Positions 26,180 to 35,243 of a stretch of 64,000 nucleotides of DNA are shown here, in pieces. Source of the stretch: Lederbergia galactosidilytica (GTDB lineage: Bacteria; Bacillota; Bacilli; Bacillales; Bacillaceae_C); contig NZ_JAGGKH010000013.1 of NCBI RefSeq assembly GCF_017873565.1, positions 1-64,000 of the forward strand. The letters run 5' to 3'. A program made the position numbers and the translations under genes. Under the pieces are notes generated by a model. The model worked only from the letters and a program-made list of their open reading frames with translations, was not told the DNA's origin and ran no database searches. How positions within the stretch are numbered: position 1 is the first letter of the stretch; each line of letters begins with the position of its first letter.

Positions 26180-26824
26180 TTGCATTTTTTGCAATTTGGT
26201 TCTCTTACTATTCCTTATCATTGGCTTATAGCGTTATTGTCACTTTTGATTGGTTGGATCGAAATAAAAATTTTCTCGAAAAGAAATTCACTTTCTACTA
26301 CAGCAATCGAAATACTTATGAACACATTATTTTTATGGGGAGTAGTTTGGAAATTAAGCATGATCCTCTTTGACTTCCCAACCGTAAAAGGGCATCTCTT
26401 CGCGATTCTATATTTTTCTGGAGGCTCAAAAGGTTTTTATCTAGGCATGATTGTAAGCATACTTTATTTGTTTTGGAAAGTTAAAAAAGAAGAGCTATGG
26501 GCGCCATTAAGTATGATTATTTTACATTTTGGTACGGTGGGCTACGGATTCTACTTTTTACTTACTAGCTACCTACAAGAAGAAAGCTTCCTATCCCTTG
26601 CCTCCACTCTATTCATTATCATTCTTTTAACTATTTGGCTTTGGTTACAAGATAAAGATCAAATACAAAAACGCCAAAGTAAAGCAGGAATTGTATTCTT
26701 AATCTATGTCTTTATCTGGCCATTTTCTAGAGAGACTTCATGGATGGATTTATCTATTCCTCTCCTATTCCCATTTCTAACTATATCTTTACAAGCTATT
26801 GCGATAAAGAAGGAGAAACTATGA
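26180..26824 (+). CDS. Polytopic membrane protein, Lgt-like layout, unknown function
   Basis: A 214-aa integral membrane protein with about seven TM helices. The opening (FGSLTIPYHWLIALLSLLIG) and the hydrophobic layout recall prolipoprotein diacylglyceryl transferase relatives, but the catalytic HGG/H-x-x-Y motifs of Lgt are not visible, so I do not assign that activity. It starts at TTG with AAGGTG upstream. Its stop overlaps the ATG of the following thioredoxin-like gene (ATGA), so the two are translationally coupled and likely work together in envelope thiol chemistry or electron transfer. Confidence 0.7.
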   Translation: MHFLQFGSLTIPYHWLIALLSLLIGWIEIKIFSKRNSLSTTAIEILMNTLFLWGVVWKLSMILFDFPTVKGHLFAILYFSGGSKGFYLGMIVSILYLFWKVKKEELWAPLSMIILHFGTVGYGFYFLLTSYLQEESFLSLASTLFIIILLTIWLWLQDKDQIQKRQSKAGIVFLIYVFIWPFSRETSWMDLSIPLLFPFLTISLQAIAIKKEKL

Positions 26825-27363
26825 AAGAAAAAACGCTGTTCATTTTACTAACATTGTCTATTGGAATTTTTTTGTATGATCAATTAACTCATGATAGTGA
26901 TCAGAAAACAGAAGAATTTAACGCGAAGACAGATTTTGGAATTCAGGCTGGGGATCAAGCTATCGACTTTCAGTTACAAACTAAAGAAGGGAAAACGATC
27001 GCTCTATCTGATTTAAAAGGCAAAAACGTATTTATTAATTTTTGGGCCAGTTGGTGCCCACCATGTCGGGCGGAAATGCCTCATATACAAGCTTTTTATG
27101 AAAAAAATAAGGAAAATGACTTTGTTGTCTTATCAGTGAATTTGACTCATCTCGAGAAGAATATGGAGCATGCTGCTAAATTTGTTGAAGATAATCAGCT
27201 CACCTTTCCGGTTATTTATGACTTAGAAGGTACAGTCGATGCCATCTATAAGGCACAAACTGTACCTACAAGTTTAGTAATTAATAAGAAAGGTCAAATT
27301 CGCCATAGAATTGTTGGACCGGTTAGTAAGGAGAGACTTCAACAGCTTTATCCTGATTTATAA
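26821..27363 (+). CDS. TlpA/ResA-like membrane-anchored thiol-disulfide oxidoreductase
   Basis: A 180-aa protein with an N-terminal membrane anchor (about 5-20) and an extracytoplasmic thioredoxin fold of the AlkyI hydroperoxide reductase/TlpA class. The redox site is NFWASWCPPCRAEMP (Cys near 80 and 83), and the cis-proline motif TVPTSLVI lies near 150. Such proteins reduce disulfides in cytochrome c or spore/envelope proteins, with electrons from CcdA. A ccdA gene follows 450 bp downstream in the next operon. AAGGAGAAACT precedes the ATG. Confidence 0.9.
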   Translation: MKEKTLFILLTLSIGIFLYDQLTHDSDQKTEEFNAKTDFGIQAGDQAIDFQLQTKEGKTIALSDLKGKNVFINFWASWCPPCRAEMPHIQAFYEKNKENDFVVLSVNLTHLEKNMEHAAKFVEDNQLTFPVIYDLEGTVDAIYKAQTVPTSLVINKKGQIRHRIVGPVSKERLQQLYPDL

Positions 27364-27741
27364 TAATCTCGCTGATTTGGACTCCATTAACAAACTCATC
27401 TATTTAAACAATAGATGTTTCTAGCAAAAGAAATGGCAACTACATTCTTAATTTCTTACAGTTTTTGCTGATTGAAGCAGAAGATCTCGTAGGAGGATTG
27501 AGGCCCAAAAAGCAATCCTCCGTTTTTTAACGCTAGGCTTATTCGGCGATGCTTTGTCGCTTCCCCCGTACGATTACATCCTGTATTGCAACACTTTACA
27601 CCAATATATTCCGTTACTTTGTAGCCTATTAGTCGTGAAGGGAAAAGGGTGGTATTTCATTTGCGTGGTTCAAAGATGTGACGATTATGCTTTTTGAGAT
27701 TAACTATTTTTGACAAAGCTGTGCCATTTACAGGTTTTGAT
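27364..27741. other. Intergenic region between the two thiol-redox operons
   Basis: It holds the terminator at 27491-27529. The rest (27530-27740) shows mixed composition and no supported ORF, and could be decayed sequence. Confidence 0.4.
27491..27529 (+). terminator. Terminator of the Lgt-like/TlpA operon
   Basis: GGAGGATTG pairs with CAATCCTCC over a 12-nt loop, followed by GTTTTTT. It lies 128 bp after the stop codon. Confidence 0.8.
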
Positions 27742-27765
27742 TTTTTCTTCATATATCCTTAACAA
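27742..27765 (+). promoter_or_regulatory. Shared redox-operon element, copy 2
   Basis: Differs at a single base from the element at 26112-26135. TTCTT and TCCTT are 11 bp apart and the block ends TTAACAA. It lies 47 bp upstream of the ccdA-like start. Confidence 0.6.
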
Positions 27766-27811
27766 ACCAAGCCCACAATAGAATGAGAGTTTACAGCTAG
27801 GAGTGATATTT

Positions 27812-28525
27812 ATGGAAATTTCATTATGGATTGCTTTAGGAGCAGGCTTACTATCTTTTTTCTCTCCCTGTATTTTCCCAGTCTTACCTGCTTATTTATC
27901 GCATTTAACCGGGGGAAATGTACAAGACCAAAAGTTTCAAGTCAAATCCAGTTTATTGATCCAGCGTTCCATCGCTTTTGTTATCGGCTTTAGTTTGGTG
28001 TTTATGATGATGGGAGCTTCAGCTACCTTTCTTGGTCAACTATTTCAGGCAAATAAAAAGATCATTGAACATGTGAGTGGGATTTTTATTGTCGTTTTTG
28101 GCTTGCAAATGCTTGGTGTATTTAATTTCTCCTTTTTAATGAAGGATAAAAAATGGGATTACAAGCTACAAAAACCAAAAAGTTGGTTCTCCTCTATTTT
28201 TATTGGAATTGCCTTTGGTAGTGGTTGGACACCTTGTGTGGGATTAACCTTGTCTTCAATATTATTATTAGCCAGTGCCACTACGACTTTTAACCAAGGT
28301 ATTGTCCTATTGGGCTTTTATTCCTTAGGAATGGCTATTCCATTTTTGCTAATATCGTTTCTAATGACAAAATCACTAAAAATTATTCGTACGATTAATC
28401 GATATTTGGGGAAATTTAATACCATAAATGGTTCAGTTATGATCTTACTTGGACTAATGATTTTCACAGGACAAATGACAAAAATTACAGCCTTTTTTTC
28501 TCAATTCACATTGTTTGACTTATAG
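27812..28525 (+). CDS. ccdA: Cytochrome c biogenesis protein CcdA-like thiol electron carrier
   Basis: A 237-aa membrane protein of the CcdA/DsbD-gamma family with six TM helices. It moves reducing equivalents from cytoplasmic thioredoxin to extracytoplasmic thiol proteins. The two redox-active Cys regions are visible: FFSPCIFPVLPAYL (near 17) in TM1 and GSGWTPCVGLTLSS (near 140) in TM4. The GTG at 27803 lies within the ribosome site, so the ATG at 27812 behind AGGAGTGA is preferred. It is the first gene of a four-gene operon with a TlpA-like partner and a two-component system. Confidence 0.92.
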   Translation: MEISLWIALGAGLLSFFSPCIFPVLPAYLSHLTGGNVQDQKFQVKSSLLIQRSIAFVIGFSLVFMMMGASATFLGQLFQANKKIIEHVSGIFIVVFGLQMLGVFNFSFLMKDKKWDYKLQKPKSWFSSIFIGIAFGSGWTPCVGLTLSSILLLASATTTFNQGIVLLGFYSLGMAIPFLLISFLMTKSLKIIRTINRYLGKFNTINGSVMILLGLMIFTGQMTKITAFFSQFTLFDL

Positions 28526-28538
28526 GAGGATGCTATAA

Positions 28539-29135
28539 ATGAAATGGAAAATCATCTTACTAATCGGGATTGTAGCTTTTATTGGTATTTTCCTGTATAA
28601 AGAATATAACAAAGAAGAGGCATATCCTTTACCTGATGAGGACCAAATGCAGACACTGTTAAACAACGAAGTAAACGCCGACAAAAGTGTATTGGGTGAT
28701 CAAATCGGCCTTTCAGCAGGCCAAACGCCACCTGACTTTGAATTAAACACGCTAACCGAAGGTAATTTTCAACTAAGAGATTATAAAGGAAAAAAAGTGG
28801 TGTTAAATTTTTGGGCCAGTTGGTGTCCCCCATGTCGTGCGGAAATGCCAGATATGCAAAAATTCCATGAAGATTATCAAAAAGATGGTGTAGAAATCAT
28901 TGCCGTGAATCTCACGTCCGCAGAAAGAAATGAAGAAAACATTCAAAAATTCATTGACGAATTTAATATTGATTTTACAATCCCGCTTGATATATCTGGA
29001 GAAGTAGGTGGAACGTATGGAGCCTTCTCCATTCCAACAAGCTATTTATTGAATCGTGATGGGACCATTCACCAAAAGATTATTGGTCCAATGACCTATC
29101 AATGGCTAGAACAAGAAATAGAAAAAATGCACTAA
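28539..29135 (+). CDS. TlpA/ResA-like thiol-disulfide oxidoreductase
   Basis: A 198-aa membrane-anchored thioredoxin-fold protein. The TM anchor is about 4-20; the redox site NFWASWCPPCRAEMPD (Cys near 97 and 100) and the cis-proline SIPTSYLL near 166 are both present. It is closely related to the TlpA-like protein at 26821. It sits 13 bp after ccdA, its likely electron donor. A GGAGGATGCTATAA ribosome site precedes the ATG. The target disulfides are unknown. Confidence 0.92.
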   Translation: MKWKIILLIGIVAFIGIFLYKEYNKEEAYPLPDEDQMQTLLNNEVNADKSVLGDQIGLSAGQTPPDFELNTLTEGNFQLRDYKGKKVVLNFWASWCPPCRAEMPDMQKFHEDYQKDGVEIIAVNLTSAERNEENIQKFIDEFNIDFTIPLDISGEVGGTYGAFSIPTSYLLNRDGTIHQKIIGPMTYQWLEQEIEKMH

Positions 29136-29146
29136 TAGGTGGTCAG

Positions 29147-29842
29147 ATGTCAAAAACAATCTTAATAGTAGAAGATGATCTAATGCTCTTAAACTTGATG
29201 ACCATTTATTTTAAAAAAGCTGGTTTTCAAGTAGTCACAGCTGTCTCAGGAACAGAGGCGATTGATATGTTTCACCAAGCTGCCCCTTGTTTTATTATTT
29301 TAGACTTAATGATTCCAGATCGATCTGGTGAAGAAGTCTGTCAATATATACGTGAAACTCATCAAAGCGAAGTACCTATTATTATCGTGACAGCAAAAAT
29401 CCATGAGCAAGAAAGAATCAAGGGGCTAAACATGGGAGCTGATGATTACGTAACAAAGCCATTTAGTCCCGATGAATTAGTTGCAAGAGTTGAGACTGTT
29501 TTAAGACGAGCAGGACATTTTTGTCAAAAAGTCCAATTTGGTGACCTTGTCTTAAAACCAAGAAAGCATGAAATTTGGAAAGGGACGCGAAAACTTCAGC
29601 TAACTTCTTCAGAATTTGCTATTTTAAAAGAACTGATGTTGCATCCCAATCAAGTATTATCTAGAGAACAACTTGTTCAAACGCTTTATCCTCTTCATGA
29701 AAAAGAAGTCTTCGAAAGAACAATTGATGTCCATGTGAAAAATATTCGTGAAAAAATAAGCCTTGGAGACGATTCTTTGTTTGGGCTCCAAACGGTCAGA
29801 GGGGTGGGATATAAGTTTGTCCACAAGGAAAAGCCCTTCTAA
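29147..29842 (+). CDS. OmpR/PhoB-family response regulator
   Basis: A 231-aa response regulator. The receiver domain (about 1-120) has the acidic pair VEDD, phospho-acceptor in LDLMIPD (Asp near 53) and VTAK and KPFSPDEL with the switch residues. A C-terminal winged-helix DNA-binding domain (about 135-228) ends in TVRGVGYKF. The longer upstream frame overlaps the preceding gene; the ATG at 29147 has AGGTGG before it. It lies 11 bp after the TlpA-like gene and overlaps the kinase gene. It is the obvious candidate to bind the shared 11-bp-pitch repeats upstream of both redox operons. Confidence 0.93.
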   Translation: MSKTILIVEDDLMLLNLMTIYFKKAGFQVVTAVSGTEAIDMFHQAAPCFIILDLMIPDRSGEEVCQYIRETHQSEVPIIIVTAKIHEQERIKGLNMGADDYVTKPFSPDELVARVETVLRRAGHFCQKVQFGDLVLKPRKHEIWKGTRKLQLTSSEFAILKELMLHPNQVLSREQLVQTLYPLHEKEVFERTIDVHVKNIREKISLGDDSLFGLQTVRGVGYKFVHKEKPF

Positions 29843-30917
29843 AAAAGTGTGGCAAACTAAATTATTTTGGGAATTAACGACCATTAATTTAGTTGTCATC
29901 ATAACCGTCATTGTCATTGCCGGATTTTCCGTAAAAGAGTTTGCTTGCTTTTTAGCTGATGAAATGAATATTACAGGCCAATTTAAACAGAAATCATTTG
30001 ATCAAACGATGGACTATTATTTAATTCGTGCTAGTTTAATTGCTTTTATTCTAGCAGTCACTATTCATTATTTCTGGATTAGACGGATTATCCTTCCTGT
30101 CCAAACCCTTTCAGATGTGACAAATCGAATTAGTGAAGGGGAAGCTATGCAATTCGTTTCAGTAGGGGCAAACAATGAAATTGGTCAACTAACAGAAAAC
30201 TTTAATAAGTTAATTCGAAAATTGAAACGCAGTGAAGAGTTACGAAATCAAATGACTGCCGATTTAGCTCATGAAGTACGAACTCCACTCTCTAATATTA
30301 CTGGTTATTTGGAAGCCATGAAAAACGGGGTTATCGAACCTGAACAACAGCTATTAGCTTCTTTACATAAGGAGTCTAAAAGATTAAACAAACTGATTGA
30401 TCAACTATACAATCTCGCTGAACAAAAATGGACAATGGAATCCTTTACCCCACAAAATAAGCAGTCTATTGACATTAAGAATATCGTTGAAGGCATTATT
30501 CCCTTATATAAAATGGAATTCGAAAAACACTCTATTCCCTATAATATTTCTATGGAAGCAGCGGAATTAAATCTTGAAGTAGGTTCAATCAATCAAATAT
30601 TGGGGAATCTGCTAGATAATACGATCCATTATGCTGTAAAGGATACGAGACTATTTATAAGTGGGGAAACATATAATCAGCATTATCGTGTAACCTTAGC
30701 AGCTAAGGGGCAATCCATTCCTAAAAAAGCACAGAAACAATTATTTGAACGCTTATATCGTGTGGACCAATCAAGAAATAGAAACACTGGTGGCAATGGT
30801 CTTGGACTTGCCATTGCCAAAGAACTAGTTGAACGTCAAGGCGGTAGTATTTGGCTTGAATCGGATGGAAGTTATCATCAATTCATTATTGAATTTCCTC
30901 TCACGGAAAATAAATAA
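29817..30917 (+). CDS. Sensor histidine kinase (HAMP type)
   Basis: A 366-aa membrane kinase with two TM helices (about 16-38 and 68-90) around a short extracytoplasmic loop, which contains a Cys (KEFACFLADE), then HAMP, HisKA with DLAHEVRTPLSNITGYLEA (His near 156), and HATPase with LGNLLDNTIHYA and GGNGLGLAIAKELV. A TTG start at 29817 with GGGGTGGG upstream avoids a long overlap, so the reading frames overlap by 26 nt and are coupled. The short sensor loop suggests membrane or partner-protein sensing, perhaps of thiol status through the operon's CcdA/TlpA proteins; that is inference. Confidence 0.9.
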   Translation: MSTRKSPSKKVWQTKLFWELTTINLVVIITVIVIAGFSVKEFACFLADEMNITGQFKQKSFDQTMDYYLIRASLIAFILAVTIHYFWIRRIILPVQTLSDVTNRISEGEAMQFVSVGANNEIGQLTENFNKLIRKLKRSEELRNQMTADLAHEVRTPLSNITGYLEAMKNGVIEPEQQLLASLHKESKRLNKLIDQLYNLAEQKWTMESFTPQNKQSIDIKNIVEGIIPLYKMEFEKHSIPYNISMEAAELNLEVGSINQILGNLLDNTIHYAVKDTRLFISGETYNQHYRVTLAAKGQSIPKKAQKQLFERLYRVDQSRNRNTGGNGLGLAIAKELVERQGGSIWLESDGSYHQFIIEFPLTENK

Positions 30918-31375
30918 GAGTCTGGACATAATTAAAATGTTCAGGCTCAAAGGCGAACGGCACTTACCATAGCATAGGAAATATACGTAGACTTCTGTGG
31001 AAGGGCTAGTGACGATCACGTCCTGTGACCAACTCCGACATTGGAACATCATGTTCGTTAAAAGGCATTGGTGAGATTCCAGGGTGCGACTTAAGGATGG
31101 AAGGCTAAAACCGTGGCATCCTTATCGGCAGACTCAAAGCGCAACTTCCTGCTGCTTCACCTGCACTAGTACATCCTTCTACGTCGCAACGCCTTCATGA
31201 TCAACTTCTTGTTGGCCTGCATCTCACCAGCCGCCTGCAAAAACAAAGTATATTTCTGGAGCAGGTTATATGCACCTAAATTTCTTTAGTGAAAAGACTT
31301 CCCCTTTAATAATTCAATATTAAAAATGCACTTAATTCATCAGACCAATATTTTTTATCGGTATTTAATCATTCA
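30918..31375. other. Intergenic region, hairpin then unexplained sequence
   Basis: GAGTCTGGACAT and ATGTTCAGGCTC (30918-30948) form an imperfect hairpin just after the kinase stop, without a T-run. The stretch 30955-31240 has higher GC than its surroundings but no ORF that I can assign on either strand. It looks like relic DNA. Confidence 0.4.
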
Positions 31376-32323
31376 TTAAAAGATCCCATCCAGAAAATCT
31401 TTTAAGCGTTTTTCATACTCTTCGGTCACATTGTCAAATGCTTTCGTATGACCAGCGTCTGGCACAATCCACAATTCTTTTTCTCCACCTGCTGCATCAT
31501 ATAGTTCGTGTCCCATTGAGGTTGGAACAAGGTCATCGGCATCTCCATGAATAATGAGTAATGGCCGAGTATTCTTTTTCACTTGTTTCACAGTTGAAGC
31601 CTCTTCAAAGGTATACCCTGCCTTTATGTTTGTAATGACACTCGTCACATTTAGCAATGGAAAAGACGGAAGATGATAAATATTTTTCAATTGATGTTGA
31701 AGCTCAGCCTTGACTGAACTATAACCACTATCAGCAATAATCCCTTTAACTGCGTCAGGTAAATTTTCACCGCTTGTCATAAGAACAGTTGCAGCCCCCA
31801 TAGAATTTCCATGTAGAATAATATCTGTCGCCCCATGTTCCTTAATTAAAAGTTGAATCCAATCAAGATAGTCAAGTCTCTCATGCCAACCATAACCAAT
31901 ATAATTTCCTTCACTTTCTCCATGGCCACGAGCATCTGGCAACAGAATGTCGAAGCCTTCCTGATAATAAAAATTCGCTAATTTACCCATATCATCCCCA
32001 GTATTACGAAATCCATGGGCTAAGATTACAGCTTTTCCTGTACTTTGTTCATTCCGAATATATTTCGCTTTTAGTCTGAGGCTATCAAATGAGATCGTTT
32101 CCAGTAATTCAGGATTCTGTTCATCATACCATGCTTTTGCCTCCGCTAAGAGAACTTGGTCTCCTTCACTGGCTACAGCATTGACTGTCGTTGCTTCCTT
32201 ATGGATTTCAATCTCAGTCCCTCTCTTTACACCCTGGCTGTAAAAATAATGACCTGCCACAATGAGCCCTATGAGAAAGATCCCAACGACACTTCCTAGT
32301 GTAATCCATATTTTTCTTTTCAA
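31376..32323 (-). CDS. Membrane-anchored alpha/beta hydrolase (YqkD-like)
   Basis: A 315-aa serine hydrolase with an N-terminal TM anchor (about 6-28) and an extracytoplasmic alpha/beta-hydrolase domain. The oxyanion motif is HGFRNTGDD, the nucleophile elbow HGNSMGAA (Ser near 172), the acid HGDADDLVP (Asp near 260) and the final His in DAGHTKAF (near 290). It resembles YqkD-type Bacillus proteins, whose natural substrate is not known. The TTG start is preceded by AGGGGGTAGGAA. No operon partner is apparent. Confidence 0.85.
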   Translation of the reverse strand: MKRKIWITLGSVVGIFLIGLIVAGHYFYSQGVKRGTEIEIHKEATTVNAVASEGDQVLLAEAKAWYDEQNPELLETISFDSLRLKAKYIRNEQSTGKAVILAHGFRNTGDDMGKLANFYYQEGFDILLPDARGHGESEGNYIGYGWHERLDYLDWIQLLIKEHGATDIILHGNSMGAATVLMTSGENLPDAVKGIIADSGYSSVKAELQHQLKNIYHLPSFPLLNVTSVITNIKAGYTFEEASTVKQVKKNTRPLLIIHGDADDLVPTSMGHELYDAAGGEKELWIVPDAGHTKAFDNVTEEYEKRLKDFLDGIF

Positions 32324-32741
32324 ATTCCTACCCCCTAGTCTAGCCCTTTATCCTTCATTCCCAAAAATAAAATAAGAATCTTCCCATTATTGCATTCTCT
32401 TTTTCTATGCTTTTTAATTATATCACGGTTAAACAATAACAAGATCAAGAAAATTCTATATTGATTACTTACCAACATAACAAACTTAAAAAACTTTCTT
32501 TATCTACAATGCATTAGAGTGTATAAGATGATCAATCTCTTAGCCGATATAATTAAATGAAAATAAATTAGAATAAAATTACCCCATCTCTTAATCCAAC
32601 TGTGACTGGGGTTTTCTATATTTCTACATCTTAAGGATTTGGCTAAATAATGAAATCTATATTTTTTGTCAATTTTTGTCCGCTCTTTCGTCTGAAAGGT
32701 GTATAATGCAATCAAGATAAAAATATCAGGAGTGATACATA
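32324..32741. other. Intergenic region upstream of serC
   Basis: A divergent spacer. A -10-like TATAAT lies at 32702-32707, but no -35 at good spacing is visible. A short ACCCCA/TGGGGT stem with a TTTTC tail occurs at about 32580-32616. No ORF is supported. Confidence 0.4.
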
Positions 32742-33830
32742 TTGAAACAACGTGCTTATAATTTTAATGCGGGACCATCAGCTCTTCCTCTCGCAGTATT
32801 GGAAAAAGCTCAAAAGGAATTTGTTGATTTCCAAGGAACTGGCATGTCTGTGATGGAACTAAGTCATCGTAGTGCCGCATATGAAGAGGTACATAACCAA
32901 GCGATTTCGCGCTTAAAATCATTACTCTCGATTCCTGATCAATATGAGGTGCTTTTTCTACAAGGTGGTGCTAGTTTACAATTTTCAATGATTCCAATGA
33001 ACTTCCTAAGTGCCGGACAGCAAGCAGGATATATCATGACAGGATCATGGTCTGAGAAGGCAATTAAAGAGGCAGAGTTATTTGGGAAACCATATCATAT
33101 TGCAAGTTCAAAAAAGAATCAATATCGGACAATTCCTGCTCTAAGTGAATTAACTTTTAATGAACAGGATGCCTATGTCCATTTAACATCTAATAATACG
33201 ATTTATGGGACACAATGGAAGGAGTTTCCTGAAACAGGGAATATTCCTTTAATCGCGGATATGTCTAGTGATATTCTTTCTAGACCGATTGATGTTAGTC
33301 GATTTGCTCTTATTTATGCAGGTGCCCAAAAAAATCTCGGTCCATCAGGAGTAACAGTCGTGATTATTCGTAAGGATCTCTTAGAAAAAGAAAATTCTGA
33401 TGCCCCAACGATGTTGAAATATAGCACCCATGCAAAAACTAATTCTCTTTTCCATACCCCTCCTACTTTCGGCATTTATATGTTGGGTGAAGTATTGAGA
33501 TGGGTTGAAGAACAAGGCGGAATTGATGTCATTACGCAAAAAAATGAAGAAAAAGCCAAAATTATTTATGATACGATTGATCAAAGCCATGGTTTCTATT
33601 ATGGTCATGCCGAAAAGGGTAGTCGTTCGCTAATGAATATAACATTCCGCCTGAATGACGAAGATTTAGAAAAGAAATTTTTAACAGAAGCCAAAGAAGC
33701 TGGGTTTGTTGGTTTAAATGGACATCGTTCTGTTGGCGGTTGTCGTGCATCTACCTATAATGCTGTACCATTTGAAGCATGCAAAGCATTAAGCGAATTT
33801 ATGAGAGAGTTTCAACAAAAAAACAGCTGA
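32742..33830 (+). CDS. serC: Phosphoserine aminotransferase
   Basis: A 362-aa PLP enzyme of class V aminotransferases. It converts 3-phosphohydroxypyruvate and glutamate to phosphoserine and 2-oxoglutarate in serine biosynthesis. The family start YNFNAGPSALP, the phosphate-site motif MELSHRS, LQGGASLQF and the PLP-lysine segment YAGAQKNLGPSG (Lys near 197) are present. So is the C-terminal GHRSVGGCRASTYNA. Length is standard. It begins at TTG with CAGGAGTGAT upstream. It is monocistronic here, with a weak terminator after it. Confidence 0.95.
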   Translation: MKQRAYNFNAGPSALPLAVLEKAQKEFVDFQGTGMSVMELSHRSAAYEEVHNQAISRLKSLLSIPDQYEVLFLQGGASLQFSMIPMNFLSAGQQAGYIMTGSWSEKAIKEAELFGKPYHIASSKKNQYRTIPALSELTFNEQDAYVHLTSNNTIYGTQWKEFPETGNIPLIADMSSDILSRPIDVSRFALIYAGAQKNLGPSGVTVVIIRKDLLEKENSDAPTMLKYSTHAKTNSLFHTPPTFGIYMLGEVLRWVEEQGGIDVITQKNEEKAKIIYDTIDQSHGFYYGHAEKGSRSLMNITFRLNDEDLEKKFLTEAKEAGFVGLNGHRSVGGCRASTYNAVPFEACKALSEFMREFQQKNS

Positions 33831-33836
33831 GAAGCA

Positions 33837-33866
33837 GAGGGAGAAGTGTTTTGACTTCTCCCTCCT
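33837..33866 (+). terminator. Hairpin after serC
   Basis: GAGGGAGAAG (33837-33846) pairs with CTTCTCCCTC (33855-33864). The T-run after it is poor. Confidence 0.6.
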
Positions 33867-34089
33867 TCCATTTACATTCTGTTTTTTTAACATGCATAAT
33901 TCAATTATTTTATGACCAGAAAGCGTCCCATTATGTTTTCGTCTCCCAAAATTAACAGCTAAATGGTTGAAAACTTTGGCTCATTTGCATACTCACTTTC
34001 AGATATTACATTGTAAAAAAGATTCATGACAATACAGGTATATGTCTTTCCTCTAGGAAGACAGTCTATCATTCTTTCCTACTTATCAC

Positions 34090-35058
34090 TTAAGCCCACC
34101 ACATATCGGCAATTTTGTCCTTAATGATTTTGTCTTGTAGGAATGATACAGCCTTAGTAAACCCTTCTTCTATTCCCATTAAACCATCTTCATGCTCAAT
34201 ACTAATAGCCCCTTCATATCCAATCGTTTGTAGTGTACTAATGATATCTCTCCATGTCTCTTCACTATGACCATAGCCTACTGTTCTAAAAATCCAGGAA
34301 CGGTTCGCTATATCACTATAAGATTTCGTATCCAATACACCATTTAAGGCATTATTTTGTTGATCAATACGAGTATCTTTTGCATGGAAGTGAAATAATG
34401 CGCTTTCATTTCCAAGTGCCTTAATGGATGCAACTGGGTCCATTCCTTGCCAAAAATAATGACTTGGGTCAAAATTAGTACCAATCTGATCTCCACATTC
34501 TTTCCGTAAACGCAAGGCCGTTTCTGTATTATATACGACAAAACCTGGATGCGGTTCAATCGCAACTCTTACTCCATGTTCCTTTAAGAATTCATTTTGT
34601 TCTTGCCAATATGGAATCACTTTCTCCTCCCATTGCCAATTAACTACTTCAGAAAAATCACTTGGCCAAGGACATGTGATCCACACTGGATTTAGTGAAA
34701 AATTGGACTCTCCTGGACATCCCGAAAAGGTGACGACTGTATCGACTCCAAGTTTTGCAGCAAGACGTACCGTATCTTGGAAAACTTGATGGTGTTCAAT
34801 GGCAATATTTTGGTTTGGATGCAGAGGATTGCCATGGCAGCTTAACGCACTAATTTCAAGATTTCTTGTTTGGAAGACTTCCTTAAACTCTTTTAATTTA
34901 TTTTTATCTGATAAAAGCTCCGCTGGTTGGCAGTGAGCATTACCGACATATCCGCCTGTCCCAATCTCAACTGTTTCCAATCCTTGTTCCTGAATATAAT
35001 CCAATGCCTCCTCTAATGGTTTACTGGAAAATAAAACAGCAAAAACACCTAGTTTCAT
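34090..35058 (-). CDS. Sugar phosphate isomerase/epimerase family (AP_endonuc_2 TIM barrel)
   Basis: A 322-aa TIM-barrel protein of the xylose-isomerase-like/IolE-IolH family. Metal-ligand candidates are visible: EIGTGGYVGNAHC (near 35), AIEPHPGF (Glu near 165), NFDPSHYFWQG (Asp/His near 200), HFHAKD (near 230) and SIEHED (Glu near 290). Members isomerise or dehydrate sugars and inositol derivatives, often with Gfo/Idh/MocA dehydrogenases. The longer upstream frame has no ribosome site, while the ATG at 35058 follows AAAGGAGCG. The AraC-type gene upstream is co-directional and a second isomerase plus a dehydrogenase is divergent, so all may serve one sugar pathway. Confidence 0.88.
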   Translation of the reverse strand: MKLGVFAVLFSSKPLEEALDYIQEQGLETVEIGTGGYVGNAHCQPAELLSDKNKLKEFKEVFQTRNLEISALSCHGNPLHPNQNIAIEHHQVFQDTVRLAAKLGVDTVVTFSGCPGESNFSLNPVWITCPWPSDFSEVVNWQWEEKVIPYWQEQNEFLKEHGVRVAIEPHPGFVVYNTETALRLRKECGDQIGTNFDPSHYFWQGMDPVASIKALGNESALFHFHAKDTRIDQQNNALNGVLDTKSYSDIANRSWIFRTVGYGHSEETWRDIISTLQTIGYEGAISIEHEDGLMGIEEGFTKAVSFLQDKIIKDKIADMWWA

Positions 35059-35243
35059 ATAAATCGCTCCTTTAATTAGATTAGATCCATAGAGTAAAAT
35101 CATGCAAACTTTATCGCATGAGGTGAAGGTCTTATCTCAGTGAGAGATAACTACGGGTTCATTCAAAATATACTTTAAAATTAGCAAATAACACACACAT
35201 GAAATTATTTATTTTTCGCACAATCCTATTATCCATCTCCTCA

